A stretch of 64,000 bases of DNA from Fodinicola feengrottensis (GCF_010993775.1 NZ_WOTO01000013.1:1-64000); one strand, 5' to 3'. Positions 47,217 through 56,663 are shown, counted from the stretch's first letter. Made by a program: numbers and translations. Notes: generated by a model from the sequence alone, not told the origin.

Positions 47217-48122
47217 ATGGGTCAGCACGTACGCAGGAAATGGCCGGCGCTGGTCGCCGGGGTTGGGGTGCTGGTGGCGATGCTGTCGCTGGCCAGCATG
47301 CAGGCGCAGGCCGACATTGCGCCGATGCCGACCGGGCTGGCCGCCCAGAACGCCGGTCTCGCACCGGTGCCGGCGGTGGCACCGGCCGCCAACACGGTGG
47401 CCGGCGATCAGGCGCAGCCGTACGCGGCCGCCAGCCACTCGGTGATGATCATGAACTACGCGTTCTCGCCGGCCAGCCTGACGGTCGCCGTCGGCGACAC
47501 GGTGACCTGGACGAACGAGGACACCGCGCCGCACACGGTGACGGTGAGCAGCGGACCGGTGATGTTCGCTTCCAGCAACCTGCAGAAGGGACAGTCGTTC
47601 ACGTACACGTTCAGCAAACCAGGGACGTACGCGTACTACTGCGCCGTACACCCGGACATGAAGGCCAGCGTGACCGTGACCGGCAGCACGCCCGTGCCGC
47701 CGTCGTCCCCGCCCCCATCCTCAGCTCCGCCGTCGTCGTCCCCGCCGGCTTCCGCGCCGCCGACCGGTGGCGGCGGAAGTCCGTGCACGGGACTGGACGC
47801 GGCCGTCACCGTCTTCCTGCAGCATTTCTACGCGGCGCACCTGGAGGAAGGCCCTGGCCAGCAGGTGGGCGACATTCTCCAGCTCGACCAGTACGTCAAG
47901 ACGCACACCGTGCTGGTCGAGCACCTGATCCAGCCGCTCGTCGGCGGCTCGAACCAGGCGCTGACGGTGTTCCTGGAGCACGTCTACGCGGCGCATCTTG
48001 AGGCGTCGCCCGGACAACAGGTGGCCGACATCGCGAACCTCGACCAGTACGTCAAAACGCACACCGTGCTGATCGAGCACATGATCCAGCCGCTGGCCGG
48101 CGGCAACGTCAGCTCCTGCTGA
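47217..48122 (+). CDS. Cupredoxin with paired His-containing repeat domain
   Basis: Intact, 301 residues. Signal peptide to about residue 38, then a type 1 copper domain (residues about 72-155). Its ligands are His106 (EDTAPHTVTV), Cys142, His145 and Met148 in YYCAVHPDM. A Ser/Pro linker follows, and from residue 190 the paired repeat: VFLQHFYAAHLEEG, LDQYVKTHTVLVEHLIQP, VFLEHVYAAHLEAS, LDQYVKTHTVLIEHMIQP, ending SSC. AGGAAAGG precedes the ATG. The domain pairing links the unknown repeat to a copper centre directly, in one protein. Confidence 0.85.
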   Translation: MGQHVRRKWPALVAGVGVLVAMLSLASMQAQADIAPMPTGLAAQNAGLAPVPAVAPAANTVAGDQAQPYAAASHSVMIMNYAFSPASLTVAVGDTVTWTNEDTAPHTVTVSSGPVMFASSNLQKGQSFTYTFSKPGTYAYYCAVHPDMKASVTVTGSTPVPPSSPPPSSAPPSSSPPASAPPTGGGGSPCTGLDAAVTVFLQHFYAAHLEEGPGQQVGDILQLDQYVKTHTVLVEHLIQPLVGGSNQALTVFLEHVYAAHLEASPGQQVADIANLDQYVKTHTVLIEHMIQPLAGGNVSSC

Positions 48123-48132
48123 CCGCACCAAA

Positions 48133-48171
48133 CCGGTGGTCCGGCCGAGTCGCAGTCGGCCGGACCACCGG
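48133..48171 (+). terminator. Strong hairpin after the cupredoxin gene
   Basis: Sixteen bases, CCGGTGGTCCGGCCGA, pair perfectly with 48156-48171 around GTCGCAG. A shorter version with the same core, CCGGCCGAGTCGCAGCCGG, lies at 47157 between the previous two genes. Confidence 0.75.
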
Positions 48172-48205
48172 CACTCCCAGTATGTCGCCCCCAGGAGCGC
48201 AACAC

Positions 48206-48952
48206 ATGCGAAAGTGGCCAGTACTCGCCGTCCTCGCCGCCGCCCTTTGGCTGGTCCTGCCGGCCGCGCCGGTGGCCGCCGCCGGGCATACCGTCCAGAT
48301 GAAGCAGTACGCCTTCAGCCCGAGCGCCCTGACCGTCGTCGCCGGCGACTCGGTGACCTGGACCAATGACGACGTCGCCCAGCATGACGTGATGATCACC
48401 AGCGGACCGCTGTCGTTCCACGGCCCGCTGATAGGCAAGGGCCAGTCGTGGACCTACACCTTCGGTACCCCCGGCACGTACTCGTACGTCTGCAGCGTGC
48501 ACCCGGACATGACGGCCCAGCTGGTCGTGAGACCCAAGCAAACCCCATCTTCTGGCCGAGTCTCGCCCGCGGCTACGGCTCATTCGTCCGCGAACACCGC
48601 GGCTCGCCCGTCCGCGAGCGCTTCGCCGCCGGCGGCCGTCGTACCAGCCGCCACCGCGACGCCCCAGATGTCCATGCCCGCCGCCACCGCCGACACGTCG
48701 TCCGCCGGCCTGAACCCGCTCCTGGTCGTCGCCGGCATCTCTGTCGCCGTCGTCGTCTTCTGTCTCCTGCTTATGTCCTCCCGTCCCGTACCCGTACCTG
48801 TTTCCGCCCCGCCCCCTCTCACGGACTCGCTCTCTCCCGCCCACTCCGACCTGGCGGACACCGCCGTTCTCCCGGAGGCTGGTGGCGACGCCTCTGCACC
48901 TGCGCCAGTGGCACGCAATGCGGCGTCGCGGACAAGAAAACGCGGCGGTTGA
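48206..48952 (+). CDS. Membrane-anchored cupredoxin
   Basis: Intact, 248 residues. Signal peptide, then a cupredoxin domain with copper ligands His60 (AQHDVMI), Cys96, His99 and Met102 in YVCSVHPDM. A Ser/Ala/Pro linker leads to a C-terminal membrane helix (LLVVAGISVAVVVFCLLLMS) and a short cytoplasmic tail ending in Arg/Lys. CCAGGAGC sits eight bases ahead of the ATG at 48206; an in-frame ATG at 48182 is less likely. It lacks the paired repeat. Probably an outer-face copper carrier of the same locus. Confidence 0.85.
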   Translation: MRKWPVLAVLAAALWLVLPAAPVAAAGHTVQMKQYAFSPSALTVVAGDSVTWTNDDVAQHDVMITSGPLSFHGPLIGKGQSWTYTFGTPGTYSYVCSVHPDMTAQLVVRPKQTPSSGRVSPAATAHSSANTAARPSASASPPAAVVPAATATPQMSMPAATADTSSAGLNPLLVVAGISVAVVVFCLLLMSSRPVPVPVSAPPPLTDSLSPAHSDLADTAVLPEAGGDASAPAPVARNAASRTRKRGG

Positions 48953-48974
48953 GGGTGGGAAGGAGAGCCGAGGG

Positions 48975-49834
48975 ATGTTCGCGGAGGTGGTACGGAGCGC
49001 GGTCGTCGTCGTGCTGGATGGTGGGCTGGCGACCGAGTTGGAGCGGCGCGGGGGAATGACCTGAGCACCGAGCTGTGGTCGGCCTGGTTGCTGGCCGATG
49101 AGCCGGCCGAGATCGTCGCGGCGCACCGGGCGTTCTTCGAGGTCGGGGCCGAGGTGGCGACGACCGCCAGCTATCAGGCGTCCTTTCAGAAGTTGGGGCA
49201 GGACGCGGAGAAACTGATGCGACGCAGTGTCGAGCTGGCTCGAGAGGCTGGCGACGGCTGGGTGGCGGCGTCCGTCGGGCCGTACGGGGCGATGCTCGCG
49301 GACGGGTCGGAATACCGCGGCGACTACGGGCTGACCGTGGCCGAGCTGCGCAGCTTCCACCACCGCCGGATGGCCGTGCTGGCGGACGCCGGTCCGGACG
49401 TGCTGGCCATTGAGACCATCCCGTGCCTGGCCGAAGTTGAGGCGGTGCTGGCCGAGCTCGACCAGTTGGGGTTTCCGGCCTGGCTGTCGCTGACCTGCGC
49501 CGGCACTCGTACGCGCGCCGGAGAGCCAGTCGAAGAAGCCTTCGCGATGGCCCGCGACTGCCCGTCCGTGGTCGCGGTGGGCGTCAACTGTACGGCCCCT
49601 GCCGATGTCGCCGACCTGGTGGTTTTGGCCGCGCGGAGTGGAAAACCGGTCGTCGCGTATCCGAACAGCGGCGAGAACTGGGACTCGGCGAACCATCGCT
49701 GGACCGGTCCGGCGGTCTTCGAGCCCGCCGAGGTGAAACGCTGGATCGCGGCCGGCGCCCGGCTGGTCGGCGGCTGCTGCCGGGTCGGCCCGGCCGAGAT
49801 CGCCCAACTGGCCGGCCACCCGGCCTGTCTGTGA
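48975..49834 (+). CDS. mmuM: Homocysteine S-methyltransferase
   Basis: About 286 residues. VVVLDGGLATELERRG opens the TIM barrel; a frame change near 49057 then leads to STELWSAWLLADEPAEIVAAHRAFFEVGAEVATTASYQ. The zinc site is complete: VGVNCTAP and GGCCRVGPAEI supply the three Cys. It makes methionine from homocysteine using S-methylmethionine or SAM. It is the last gene before the foreign-looking patch. MmuM is named from family match only. Confidence 0.85.
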
Positions 49835-50109
49835 TGTGGCACGGCGGCTCCGGCGCCCAGGAGCCGGCTGGCCGCACCGGTGAACCGCCCCCATACGACC
49901 AGGTATGAGGGCGATCCTCCGGCACACCGCAGAAACGCCAAATACGGTTCTCTCCGAGGTTGTTGAGGGTTACCCTCATGATACGGAGGGATTATCATGT
50001 TTCGTCGGGTTTGGGCTCTTGATTCCATCGCTGGGCGCAAGTTCCTGCCCGGCATTCACGGGCCAGCAGCACGCTGAAAACCCCCAGTGAGGCACAGTGA
50101 TAGGCGGCA

Positions 50110-50289
50110 ATGCCTCCGGGCAGTGATCGGCGTCGTCAAGATGCCGCGAACAAAATGGCACAGGCACGCGCGTTCCTCAACCAGGCGCGGGCCGACTTCG
50201 CTATGGGGCACCTGACTGGCGAACCGATGGCGTTGCCTGGACGGTATGGGCCTCCAAGGCGATATAGAACGCGCTCCCGCCGCATATGA
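50110..50289 (+). CDS. Short ORF coupled to the deaminase-like gene
   Basis: Fifty-nine residues with a helical start (KMAQARAFLNQARADF) and a basic tail (YGPPRRYRTRSRRI). Its stop overlaps the ATG at 50286 (ATGA). The basic tail looks like out-of-frame sequence, so it may be the 5' part of the following gene after a frameshift. No family recognised. Base use is less GC-rich than the surroundings. Confidence 0.35.
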   Translation: MPPGSDRRRQDAANKMAQARAFLNQARADFAMGHLTGEPMALPGRYGPPRRYRTRSRRI

Positions 50290-50932
50290 AAAGAAGATGC
50301 ATGGCGGCAGGTATCGTCATCGGCAAGGACGGCAAGCCGGTTCCGGTCATCGCAATAAGCGGCTTCCATTGGGCCATACCGGAAGAAGTAGCTGACATCT
50401 GCCCCGACGCTATACCTGCCAACGAGATAGTGGGCGAGACATCCATTCATGCGGAGATGCGTCTCATCATGCTGGCACGCAAAATGGGCGGCAGTCCTAA
50501 CAGACGCCTCACCCGTACGGAACCTGAGCTAGCGGCGCGAATCAGTGCAGCCGATCCCGATGTCCAACGGCGGATAGCACTCGCGCCGTGGTCGAATACG
50601 CATTTACCGTGTCACCGCACCAGCACGGCGCTCGGGAAGCTCTCAATGCCTTACGCGGCCAAACGTACGGCGAAACGCCACTCCGGACATGGCTACGCGA
50701 ACAATGGCGGCAAGCCGAGGCGCTCAGCGACGATGCGGCCGAGGCCGGTGATAATAAAGCAGGCTTCGGACATTCGCTCCACGCCCGAGCGCTAGCAGGC
50801 AGCTATCACGCGGTCGTAGCCGACCCCGAAGCCGCCGCCCTTGACAGCGTGTATGAAACCCAGGGTATGGCAGGCACGCGCGACCTGCTCGACTCAATCT
50901 TGGCTGGCAACCAAGGCGCCGGTCGTTCGTAG
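50286..50932 (+). CDS. Unrecognised protein with a deaminase-like HAE motif, frameshifted
   Basis: Read as one gene with a two-base slip near 50586. The first part reads AAGIVIGKDGKPVPVIAISGFHW and later ETSIHAEMRLIMLARKMGGS. The HAE with the preceding strand resembles the first half of a zinc deaminase site; a PCxxC partner motif is missing. After the slip it continues VVEYAFTVSPHQHGAREALNALRGQTYGE and ends GTRDLLDSILAGNQG. Codon third positions are less GC-rich than in neighbours (ATA, ACA and CTA are used), which suggests transfer. It may be a decayed deaminase-type effector. Function unknown. Confidence 0.4.
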
Positions 50933-51068
50933 CTCGCCACGCAGCTCACAGACAGACCACGAGCCGCCTGATCGGGCCGTACGGTCAGCCCCTCCGGACA
51001 GTCTTGCTGGCCCTTGTCCGCTCTGCGCCGTACAAGTTGATCACGGTCGTCCGGGCGAGAGGGAGCAG

Positions 51069-51899
51069 ATGAGCGAGCGTCACGTACGTGCGATCGGCGC
51101 GGTTTCGGCGGGCCTGGAGCCCGGTCGTGGACGGCTCGCCGGTCGCCGGATCCTGGTCGTCGGCGGTGGCCAGCGGACGTACGACGCGGCCACCGACCCG
51201 ATCGGCAACGGTCGCGCGATCGCGGTGCTTTTCGCCCGTGAGGGCGCGCATGTCGCGGTCGCGAACCGGGGCATCGAGAGCGCGCGCGAGACCGTCGCGA
51301 TGATCGACGCCCAGGGCGGCAAGGCGTTCCCGATCCAGGCGGACATCAGCGGTGCGGCCGATGTCACCCGGATGATCGAGGAGGCATGCGAAGGCCTCGA
51401 CGGTCTGGACGGGCTCGTCCTCAACGCCGCCGCCGGTGTCGGCGCCCTTGGGCTCGACGGTGTCGACCTCGACGAGTGGGACAAGACCTTCGACGTGAAC
51501 GTACGCGGCACCATGCTCTGCTGCCGGGCCGCGCTGCCGCGGCTGGACGACGACTCTTCGATCGTGTTCATTTCCTCGGTCGCTGGCTATAAATCCGGTT
51601 CGCGGCTGGCCGCTTACGAAGCCTCGAAAGCCGCGTTGGGCGGCCTGATGCGGCATGTCGCGCTGGAGGCCAGCCGGCGCGGGATCCGCGCGAACATCGT
51701 CAGCCCCGGCGCGGTGGACACGCCGATCGGTCGGGCCGCCGCCGCTGGCCGCCCGTCGCGGATGGAAACCCGGCTGCCCTTTGGTCGCCAGGCCACTGGC
51801 TGGGAAGTCGCGTACGCCACCTTGTTCCTGACCTCAGAGGAAAGCGCGTACATCACCGCCCAAACCCTCCAAGTCGACAGCGGCATGACCGGCCTCTAG
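51069..51899 (+). CDS. Short-chain dehydrogenase/reductase
   Basis: Intact, 276 residues. The cofactor loop is unusual: VVGGGQRTYDAATDPIGNGRAIA, a longer glycine-rich loop seen in one SDR group. The NAG equivalent is VLNAAAG, the catalytic Ser is in FISSVAG and the YxxxK motif in YEASKAALGG. GAGAGGGAG precedes the ATG at 51069. It is followed closely by the YqeB-like gene. Substrate unknown. Confidence 0.85.
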   Translation: MSERHVRAIGAVSAGLEPGRGRLAGRRILVVGGGQRTYDAATDPIGNGRAIAVLFAREGAHVAVANRGIESARETVAMIDAQGGKAFPIQADISGAADVTRMIEEACEGLDGLDGLVLNAAAGVGALGLDGVDLDEWDKTFDVNVRGTMLCCRAALPRLDDDSSIVFISSVAGYKSGSRLAAYEASKAALGGLMRHVALEASRRGIRANIVSPGAVDTPIGRAAAAGRPSRMETRLPFGRQATGWEVAYATLFLTSEESAYITAQTLQVDSGMTGL

Positions 51900-51929
51900 T
51901 GGTTGATAAACCGAGCGCGCGGTCTAATA

Positions 51930-52634
51930 ATGATGCCCATGGATGTCCCAAGAGCGGAGGAACGTACGAGCACGGTCGTCAGCGATCCGGGATGGCTGCG
52001 GATCGCGGTCTGGCTGGGATGTCCGCTGGCGGGGGCGCTGGCCGGGTGGGGCGTGCACGCGATCGCCGGCTGGGTGGCGAGCCTCGCGTGGGTGCCGCTG
52101 CAGGGGCCGTTCAAGCTGATCGCCTCCATTCCGCAGCCGTACGGCCTGCTCGCGGTGATCGGGCTGGGAGTGGCCGCCGGGTTGGTGCTGGCGTATCTGT
52201 GGGTCAAGGACCTGCTGACCATCACGGTGTCGACCGCGCGGGTGACCTTCCAGCGCGGAGAGTCCGAGCGGTCCGTCGACCGGGCCGCGATATCGGCAGT
52301 TTTCCTGGACGGCAAGCAGATCGTCATTCTCGGGTCGCGCGGAGCCGAACTCGCACGCGAGAAGAATGACCTCAGCAACGTCCAGGAGGCATTCGTGGCC
52401 TACGACTTTCCCTGGCGAGACGGCGGAGATCCGTACGCCGGCGACTACCGGCGCTGGGTGCCGGACGAGCCGACGCTCCCACTCGGCGCCAACGCTTTGT
52501 TGGCAGCGCGAGAGAAAGCGCTTTCTGGCGACCACGGTGACGACGCGGCGGAGTTGCGTGCGGACCTCGGCAAGATAGGTGTGGTGGTACGGGACGAGAA
52601 AAAGCGCCAATACTGGCGGCTGGTCCAGGGCTGA
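51930..52634 (+). CDS. YqeB-family membrane protein
   Basis: Intact, 234 residues, with two N-terminal membrane helices (WLGCPLAGALAGWGVHAIAGWV and GLLAVIGLGVAAGLVLAYLWV). A soluble part follows (VTFQRGESERSVDRAAISAVFLDGKQIVILGSRGAELAREK; VAYDFPWRDGGDPY). This matches actinobacterial YqeB-like proteins of unknown function. It overlaps by one base with the TetR gene, which may control it. Confidence 0.75.
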   Translation: MMPMDVPRAEERTSTVVSDPGWLRIAVWLGCPLAGALAGWGVHAIAGWVASLAWVPLQGPFKLIASIPQPYGLLAVIGLGVAAGLVLAYLWVKDLLTITVSTARVTFQRGESERSVDRAAISAVFLDGKQIVILGSRGAELAREKNDLSNVQEAFVAYDFPWRDGGDPYAGDYRRWVPDEPTLPLGANALLAAREKALSGDHGDDAAELRADLGKIGVVVRDEKKRQYWRLVQG

Positions 52635-53241
52635 TGGTGCGCACGGTCGACCCGGTCAAACACGAGGCGAAGCGGCTGCGGATCCTGGAAGCCGCGGCTG
52701 GGTGTTTCGCCCGCAAAGGCTTCGAGAGCACCACCACTGCCCAGCTGTGCGCGGCCGCCGGGATCAGCTCCGGCAGCCTGTTCCACTACTTTCCCAGCAA
52801 GCGGTCGATCTTCCTGGGGATCTTCCAACAGGACGGCCGGGAAACCGCTGAGCGGCTGACGATCGCGCTCGGCTCGGACGATTCATGGGGTGCCGTGTTG
52901 GCGCTGGTGGACGGGATCGTCAGCCCGCTCGCCGAGCCGGAGCTGGGTGGCTTGGCGCTGGAGGTGGCCGCGCAGGCGAGCCGTGACCCGGAGCTCGCCG
53001 AGCTGCTCGTACGCAACGACCGCCAACTCCACGAAGGCCTCGCGGTCCTGCTGGAGCGGGCCGCCGCGAAGGGCCAGATCGACGGCGCGATCCCCGCGCG
53101 CGTACGGCCGCGGTGTGGATCGCCACGCTGGCCGACTCGATGTTCTCCCGGGCCGGTCAGGAACCCGGGTTCGACCTGGTTGCGGAAAACCGGATTCTGC
53201 GGCTGCTGCTGACCAGGTTCCTGCGGGCCGAACCGCGTTAG
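52634..53241 (+). CDS. TetR-family regulator
   Basis: About 202 residues. RILEAAAGCFARKGFESTTTAQLCAAAGISSGSLFHYFPSKRSIF is a complete TetR DNA-binding domain. A base slip near 53110 (CGCGCGTACG) splits the ligand domain; it continues VWIATLADSMFSRAGQ and stops at 53241. Translation is probably coupled to the YqeB-like gene (TGATG). Confidence 0.85.
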
Positions 53242-53275
53242 AACCGTGGGGTTGACTTTCCTCAAGGGGAGGAAT

Positions 53276-53554
53276 ATGCATGCCTTAGAAGGAAAAAGTC
53301 GGTTCCAAGAGGTGAGCGGCATGTCCCGGAATACCTACTACATCGCCGGCGATCTTCCCTATTTCGCTGTCGCATGTGACCGGTGCGCGGCGCCTTTCAC
53401 GTGCTATGACGATTCCTGTTACGAATGGCACGCACTGTGCCGGACAGCCGCGTATGCCGGCTGGGAAATGACGGAGAACGTCCTCGGCCCGCATCGATGC
53501 CCCTCCTGTGCGGACCGGTCAGCCGGTCTCGGGCGGTCGATGGCGTCGGCCTGA
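53276..53554 (+). CDS. Small zinc-ribbon-like protein
   Basis: Ninety-two residues. CDRCAAPF and RCPSCAD supply two CxxC pairs, with further Cys and His between them (FTCYDDSCYEWHALC), so one or two zinc sites are likely. AAGGGGAGG is five bases ahead of the ATG at 53276; an internal ATG at 53323 is also possible. No family recognised. It may be a DNA- or protein-binding accessory factor. Confidence 0.65.
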   Translation: MHALEGKSRFQEVSGMSRNTYYIAGDLPYFAVACDRCAAPFTCYDDSCYEWHALCRTAAYAGWEMTENVLGPHRCPSCADRSAGLGRSMASA

Positions 53555-53734
53555 GCGAGCACCGTTCGCAATCAAGTGCCTAAAGGTGGCTTTTGGGGCT
53601 TCCGTGGTCAAAGACGAGATCGGCGTAGGCCTTGACGGCTGCTCTCATTCTGTTCAAAGATGTCCCCGCTGACGCTGTTTCCTGCATTTTCGATCATCCT
53701 GACGAGCGCCGGAACAGGGGGGTTGTTGGACAAG

Positions 53735-55461
53735 ATGGCCAAACCGTACCCGTACCCGTACCCGTACCCGTACCCGTACCCGTACCCGTACCCGTACCCG
53801 TACCCGTACCCGTACCCGTACCCGTACCCGTACCCGTACCCGTACCCGTACCCGTACCCGTACCCGTACCCGTACCCGTACCCGTACCCTCCTCGCCGTG
53901 GTCGCGGTGCTCGCCGCCGCCACCCTCGGCCTGACCTCGGCGGTGTCGCCGGCTGCAGCGCAGAACAAGCCGGCCGCGCTGCCGCAGCTCGTACCGGCTC
54001 CGGTGTCGCTCAGGCAACTGCCCGGACCGGCGTTCCAGTTGACCCGGCAGTCGTCGATCGTCGCCCTCGGCCAGGCCGCTTCGGTCGGCCAGTTCCTCGC
54101 CGGCGTGCTGCGCCGGTCGACCGGCTATCCGGTGCCGGTGAACCGGCCGGGCACCTCGGCGATCGTGCTCGCGCTCGCGCTCGGCGGCGCGTCGTCGTTG
54201 GGCGAGGAGGGCTATGACCTCACCTCGACCGCCGGGGCGGTGATCGTACGAGCGCACACCACCGAAGGACTGTTCCGCGGCATCACCACGCTCCGCCAGC
54301 TTTTTCCCCCGGGAAGGTGGAAAGCGCCACCCATCAGCCGGGTCCGTGGACCGCGGCGGCGGTGCACATCACCGACTACCCGCGGTTTTCCTGGCGGGGC
54401 ACGATGCTGGACGTGTCGCGGCACTTCTTCCCGGTCGACACCGTGAAGAAATACCTCGACCTCGCCTCGCTTTACAAGATCAACGTGCTGCACCTGCACT
54501 TGGCTGACGACCAAGGCTGGCGGATCGTCATCAACAGCTGGCCGAACCTCGCCCTGCACGGCGGCAGCACCGAGGTTGGCGGCGGTGCCGGTGGTTACTA
54601 CACGCAGCAGGAATACAAGGACATCGTGGCGTACGCGGCGGCCCGCTACATCACCGTGGTGCCGGAGATCGACTCGCCCGGACACGTGAACGCGGCCCTT
54701 TCCTCGTACGCGGAGCTGAACTGCGACGGCGTCGCGCCGCCGCTCTACACCGGCACCGACGTGGGTTTCAGCTCGCTGTGTGTCGGGAAGGCGCTGACGT
54801 ACAAGTTCCTCGACGACGTGGTGCGGGAAATCGCGGCGATCACCCCGGGCGCGTTCTATCACCTGGGTGGCGATGAGGCGCACAGCACCTCGCACGCCGA
54901 TTACGTCACGTTCGTGAACAAGATGCAGCCGATCCTGAAGGCACATGGCAAGCGCGTCATCGGCTGGGACGAGATCAACGCGGCCACCCTGCTGCCCGGC
55001 AGTTATGCGCAGCATTGGGACACCGGCGTCGGCAGCGAGCCAGGCACCGAGAAGGCGCGGAACGCGGTCGCGCAGGGGGCGCCAAACTGGTCATGTCGCC
55101 GGCGAACGTGGCTTACCTGGACATGAAATACACCGAGAGCACCCCGCTCGGGCTGGACTGGGCCGGCCTGGTCGAGGTCAAGGACTCGTACAACTGGGAT
55201 CCGGTGACCCGGATCGACGGCATCAAGGAAAGTGACGTGGCGGGCGTCGAGGCGCCGCTGTGGTCGGAGACCCTGGTGACGCTGTCCGACATCGAATACA
55301 TGGCGTTCCCGCGGCTGCCCGGTATCGCCGAACTCGGCTGGTCGACGGCCGCCTCGCACAACTGGGACGCGTACAAGGTGCGGCTCGGTGCGCAGGCACC
55401 GCGGTGGGCCGCGGCCGGCGTGAACTACTACCGCTCCCCGCAGGTCCCCTGGTCGGTCTAG
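53735..55461 (+). CDS. Secreted GH20 beta-N-acetylhexosaminidase with hexamer tract in the signal region
   Basis: About 575 residues when joined. Catalytic domain: HITDYPRFSWRGTMLDVSRHFFPVD, LHLHLADDQGWRI, VPEIDSPGHVNAALSSY and the catalytic Asp-Glu pair in YHLGGDEAH. The ATG at 53735 reads MAK, then needs one base removed to enter the frame of the (CGTACC)24 tract. That frame encodes Arg-Thr dipeptides and leads directly into LLAVVAVLAAATLGL, the signal peptide core. Frame changes also occur near 54315 and 55080. It cleaves chitin- or glycan-derived N-acetylhexosamines outside the cell. Confidence 0.85.
53745..53888 (+). repeat. (CGTACC)24 hexanucleotide tract
   Basis: Twenty-four perfect copies of CGTACC without interruption, 144 bases, directly ahead of the GH20 signal peptide core. 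A multiple of six keeps the downstream frame, so copy-number change alters the length of the N-terminal Arg-Thr region and not the frame. Perfect identity across 24 copies suggests recent expansion or an assembly artefact. Confidence 0.95.
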
Positions 55462-55587
55462 TACTACAGGGCACTGGCAATCGGGCACCCGTACGCCGAG
55501 GGTGTCCGATTGTCGCGCCAGCCGGAAGAACCGCTGGTCAGCGGGTTGCTGTTGTGACAATCGGAATCCGATTGTGACGCCAGCGGG

Positions 55588-56176
55588 CTACTTGGGAGAG
55601 CGGTCTTCCGGCCCCATCCGCACCAGCACCCCGCCGGGTTTGTGCAGGCTGGGACCGTCGCCGCGGAATCCGACCGGGTCGTTGTCGCCGGACAGGTGCA
55701 GCCCGGTCGGCCGCGCGGTTTTCGGGATGTCGTACCAAAGCTCGACCTCGATGGCGTCGTGGCCGCCGATCTGGACCGTGTCCAGCTGCCGCCGGATGGC
55801 CATCGCGAAGAAGTCCGGCTTGCTGCCGGACGGCACCCCGGCCAGCAGCTGGATCTTCGACTCGTACGTGTGGAAATCCGGGTCGTGGTTGTCCACTCGC
55901 AACCGGACCTCGCAGAACTGCCCGTCCGGCTGCCCCTCCGCGTGAGTGCCGGAGGCCGCGGTGAGGCCGCATCCGAAGGACAGCACCAGGAAGGTGAGGT
56001 GGCCGTCCTGCGCGCTTTGGGCGGGCGAGGGACTCGGCATCGGCGCCGGATCGGCGCCGCCGGCCAGGATCAGGCCCGTTCAGCGCCCACCCGATCCCGG
56101 CCCCGAGCAGCAGCGCGGCCGCTACCAGCAGCGCACCCCGCCAGCCGAACAGGCTTCCGCCCGAGCGCGTCCGCAT
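55588..56176 (-). CDS. Single-pass membrane protein with extracellular beta-domain
   Basis: About 196 residues. ATG 56176 is preceded by GAGGTGG. Membrane helix WRGALLVAAALLLGAGIGWAL, then a frame change near 56075, then a soluble domain: FCEVRLRVDNHDPDFHTYESKIQLLAG and AIEVELWYDIPKTARPTGLHLSGD. The layout resembles DUF4352-like (telokin-like) exported domains, where FCxVxLxVxN is typical. No specific function assigned. Confidence 0.65.
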
Positions 56177-56232
56177 GGATGCCACCTCGCCACCCCTCTC
56201 GGTCCTTTACCCGATGGTAAAGGTCGAAGAGG

Positions 56233-56607
56233 CTAACCTCGGTCCGGCAACCCCTGGATGCCCCACTTGTTCCCGTCCGGGTCGCTGAAGAAGACGAAGG
56301 AGCCCCACGGGAACTCCTGCACGTCACTGACCTCGATGCCGCGCTCGATCAGCTCCTGCGGGCCGCGGGCCGCGTGCGCGTCGGACACCACCAGCTGTAC
56401 GCCTCGGGCCGTACCAGGTTCCATGTCGGTGACCCCGACACCGAGCGCGATCGAGCACGCCGACCCGGGCGGGGTCAGCTGGACGAACCGCAGGTCGTCG
56501 CTGATCTTGTGGTCATGGTCGGCGTGGAAGCCCACCTGCTCGTAGAACGCCTTCGCGCGGTCCACGTCGGTCACCGGGATCGCCACCAGCTCAAGCTTGT
56601 AGTCCAT
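56233..56607 (-). CDS. VOC-family (glyoxalase-like) protein
   Basis: Intact, 124 residues. LELVAIPVTDVDRAKAFYEQVGF, then FVQLTPPGSACSIALG and FVFFSDPDGNKWGIQGL show the paired beta-alpha-beta-beta-beta units of the vicinal oxygen chelate fold. Such proteins often give resistance or carry out isomerisation. It is divergent from an HxlR regulator gene, with a clear palindrome between them. Confidence 0.85.
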   Translation of the reverse strand: MDYKLELVAIPVTDVDRAKAFYEQVGFHADHDHKISDDLRFVQLTPPGSACSIALGVGVTDMEPGTARGVQLVVSDAHAARGPQELIERGIEVSDVQEFPWGSFVFFSDPDGNKWGIQGLPDRG

Positions 56608-56663
56608 CGTCCGCTCTTTCCCTTTGGGTTCGTCTTGCCTGTGAGACCAACCCTAAAGACCAA

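Noticed and set aside
49905..50090. Open frame of 61 codons after the homocysteine methyltransferase
   Set aside because: No family match or ribosome site; composition is unlike neighbouring genes. The small palindromes here (GAGGGTTACCCTC near 49967) may be regulatory, but nothing can be assigned.
53745..53888. CRISPR-like repeat array
   Set aside because: There are no spacers and the unit is six bases; it is a simple tandem repeat.
53660..54217. Open frames through the hexamer tract encoding Pro-Tyr, Val-Pro or Thr-Gly dipeptide repeats
   Set aside because: They are the other frames of the (CGTACC)24 tract. The frame that continues into the signal peptide and GH20 domain is the Arg-Thr one.
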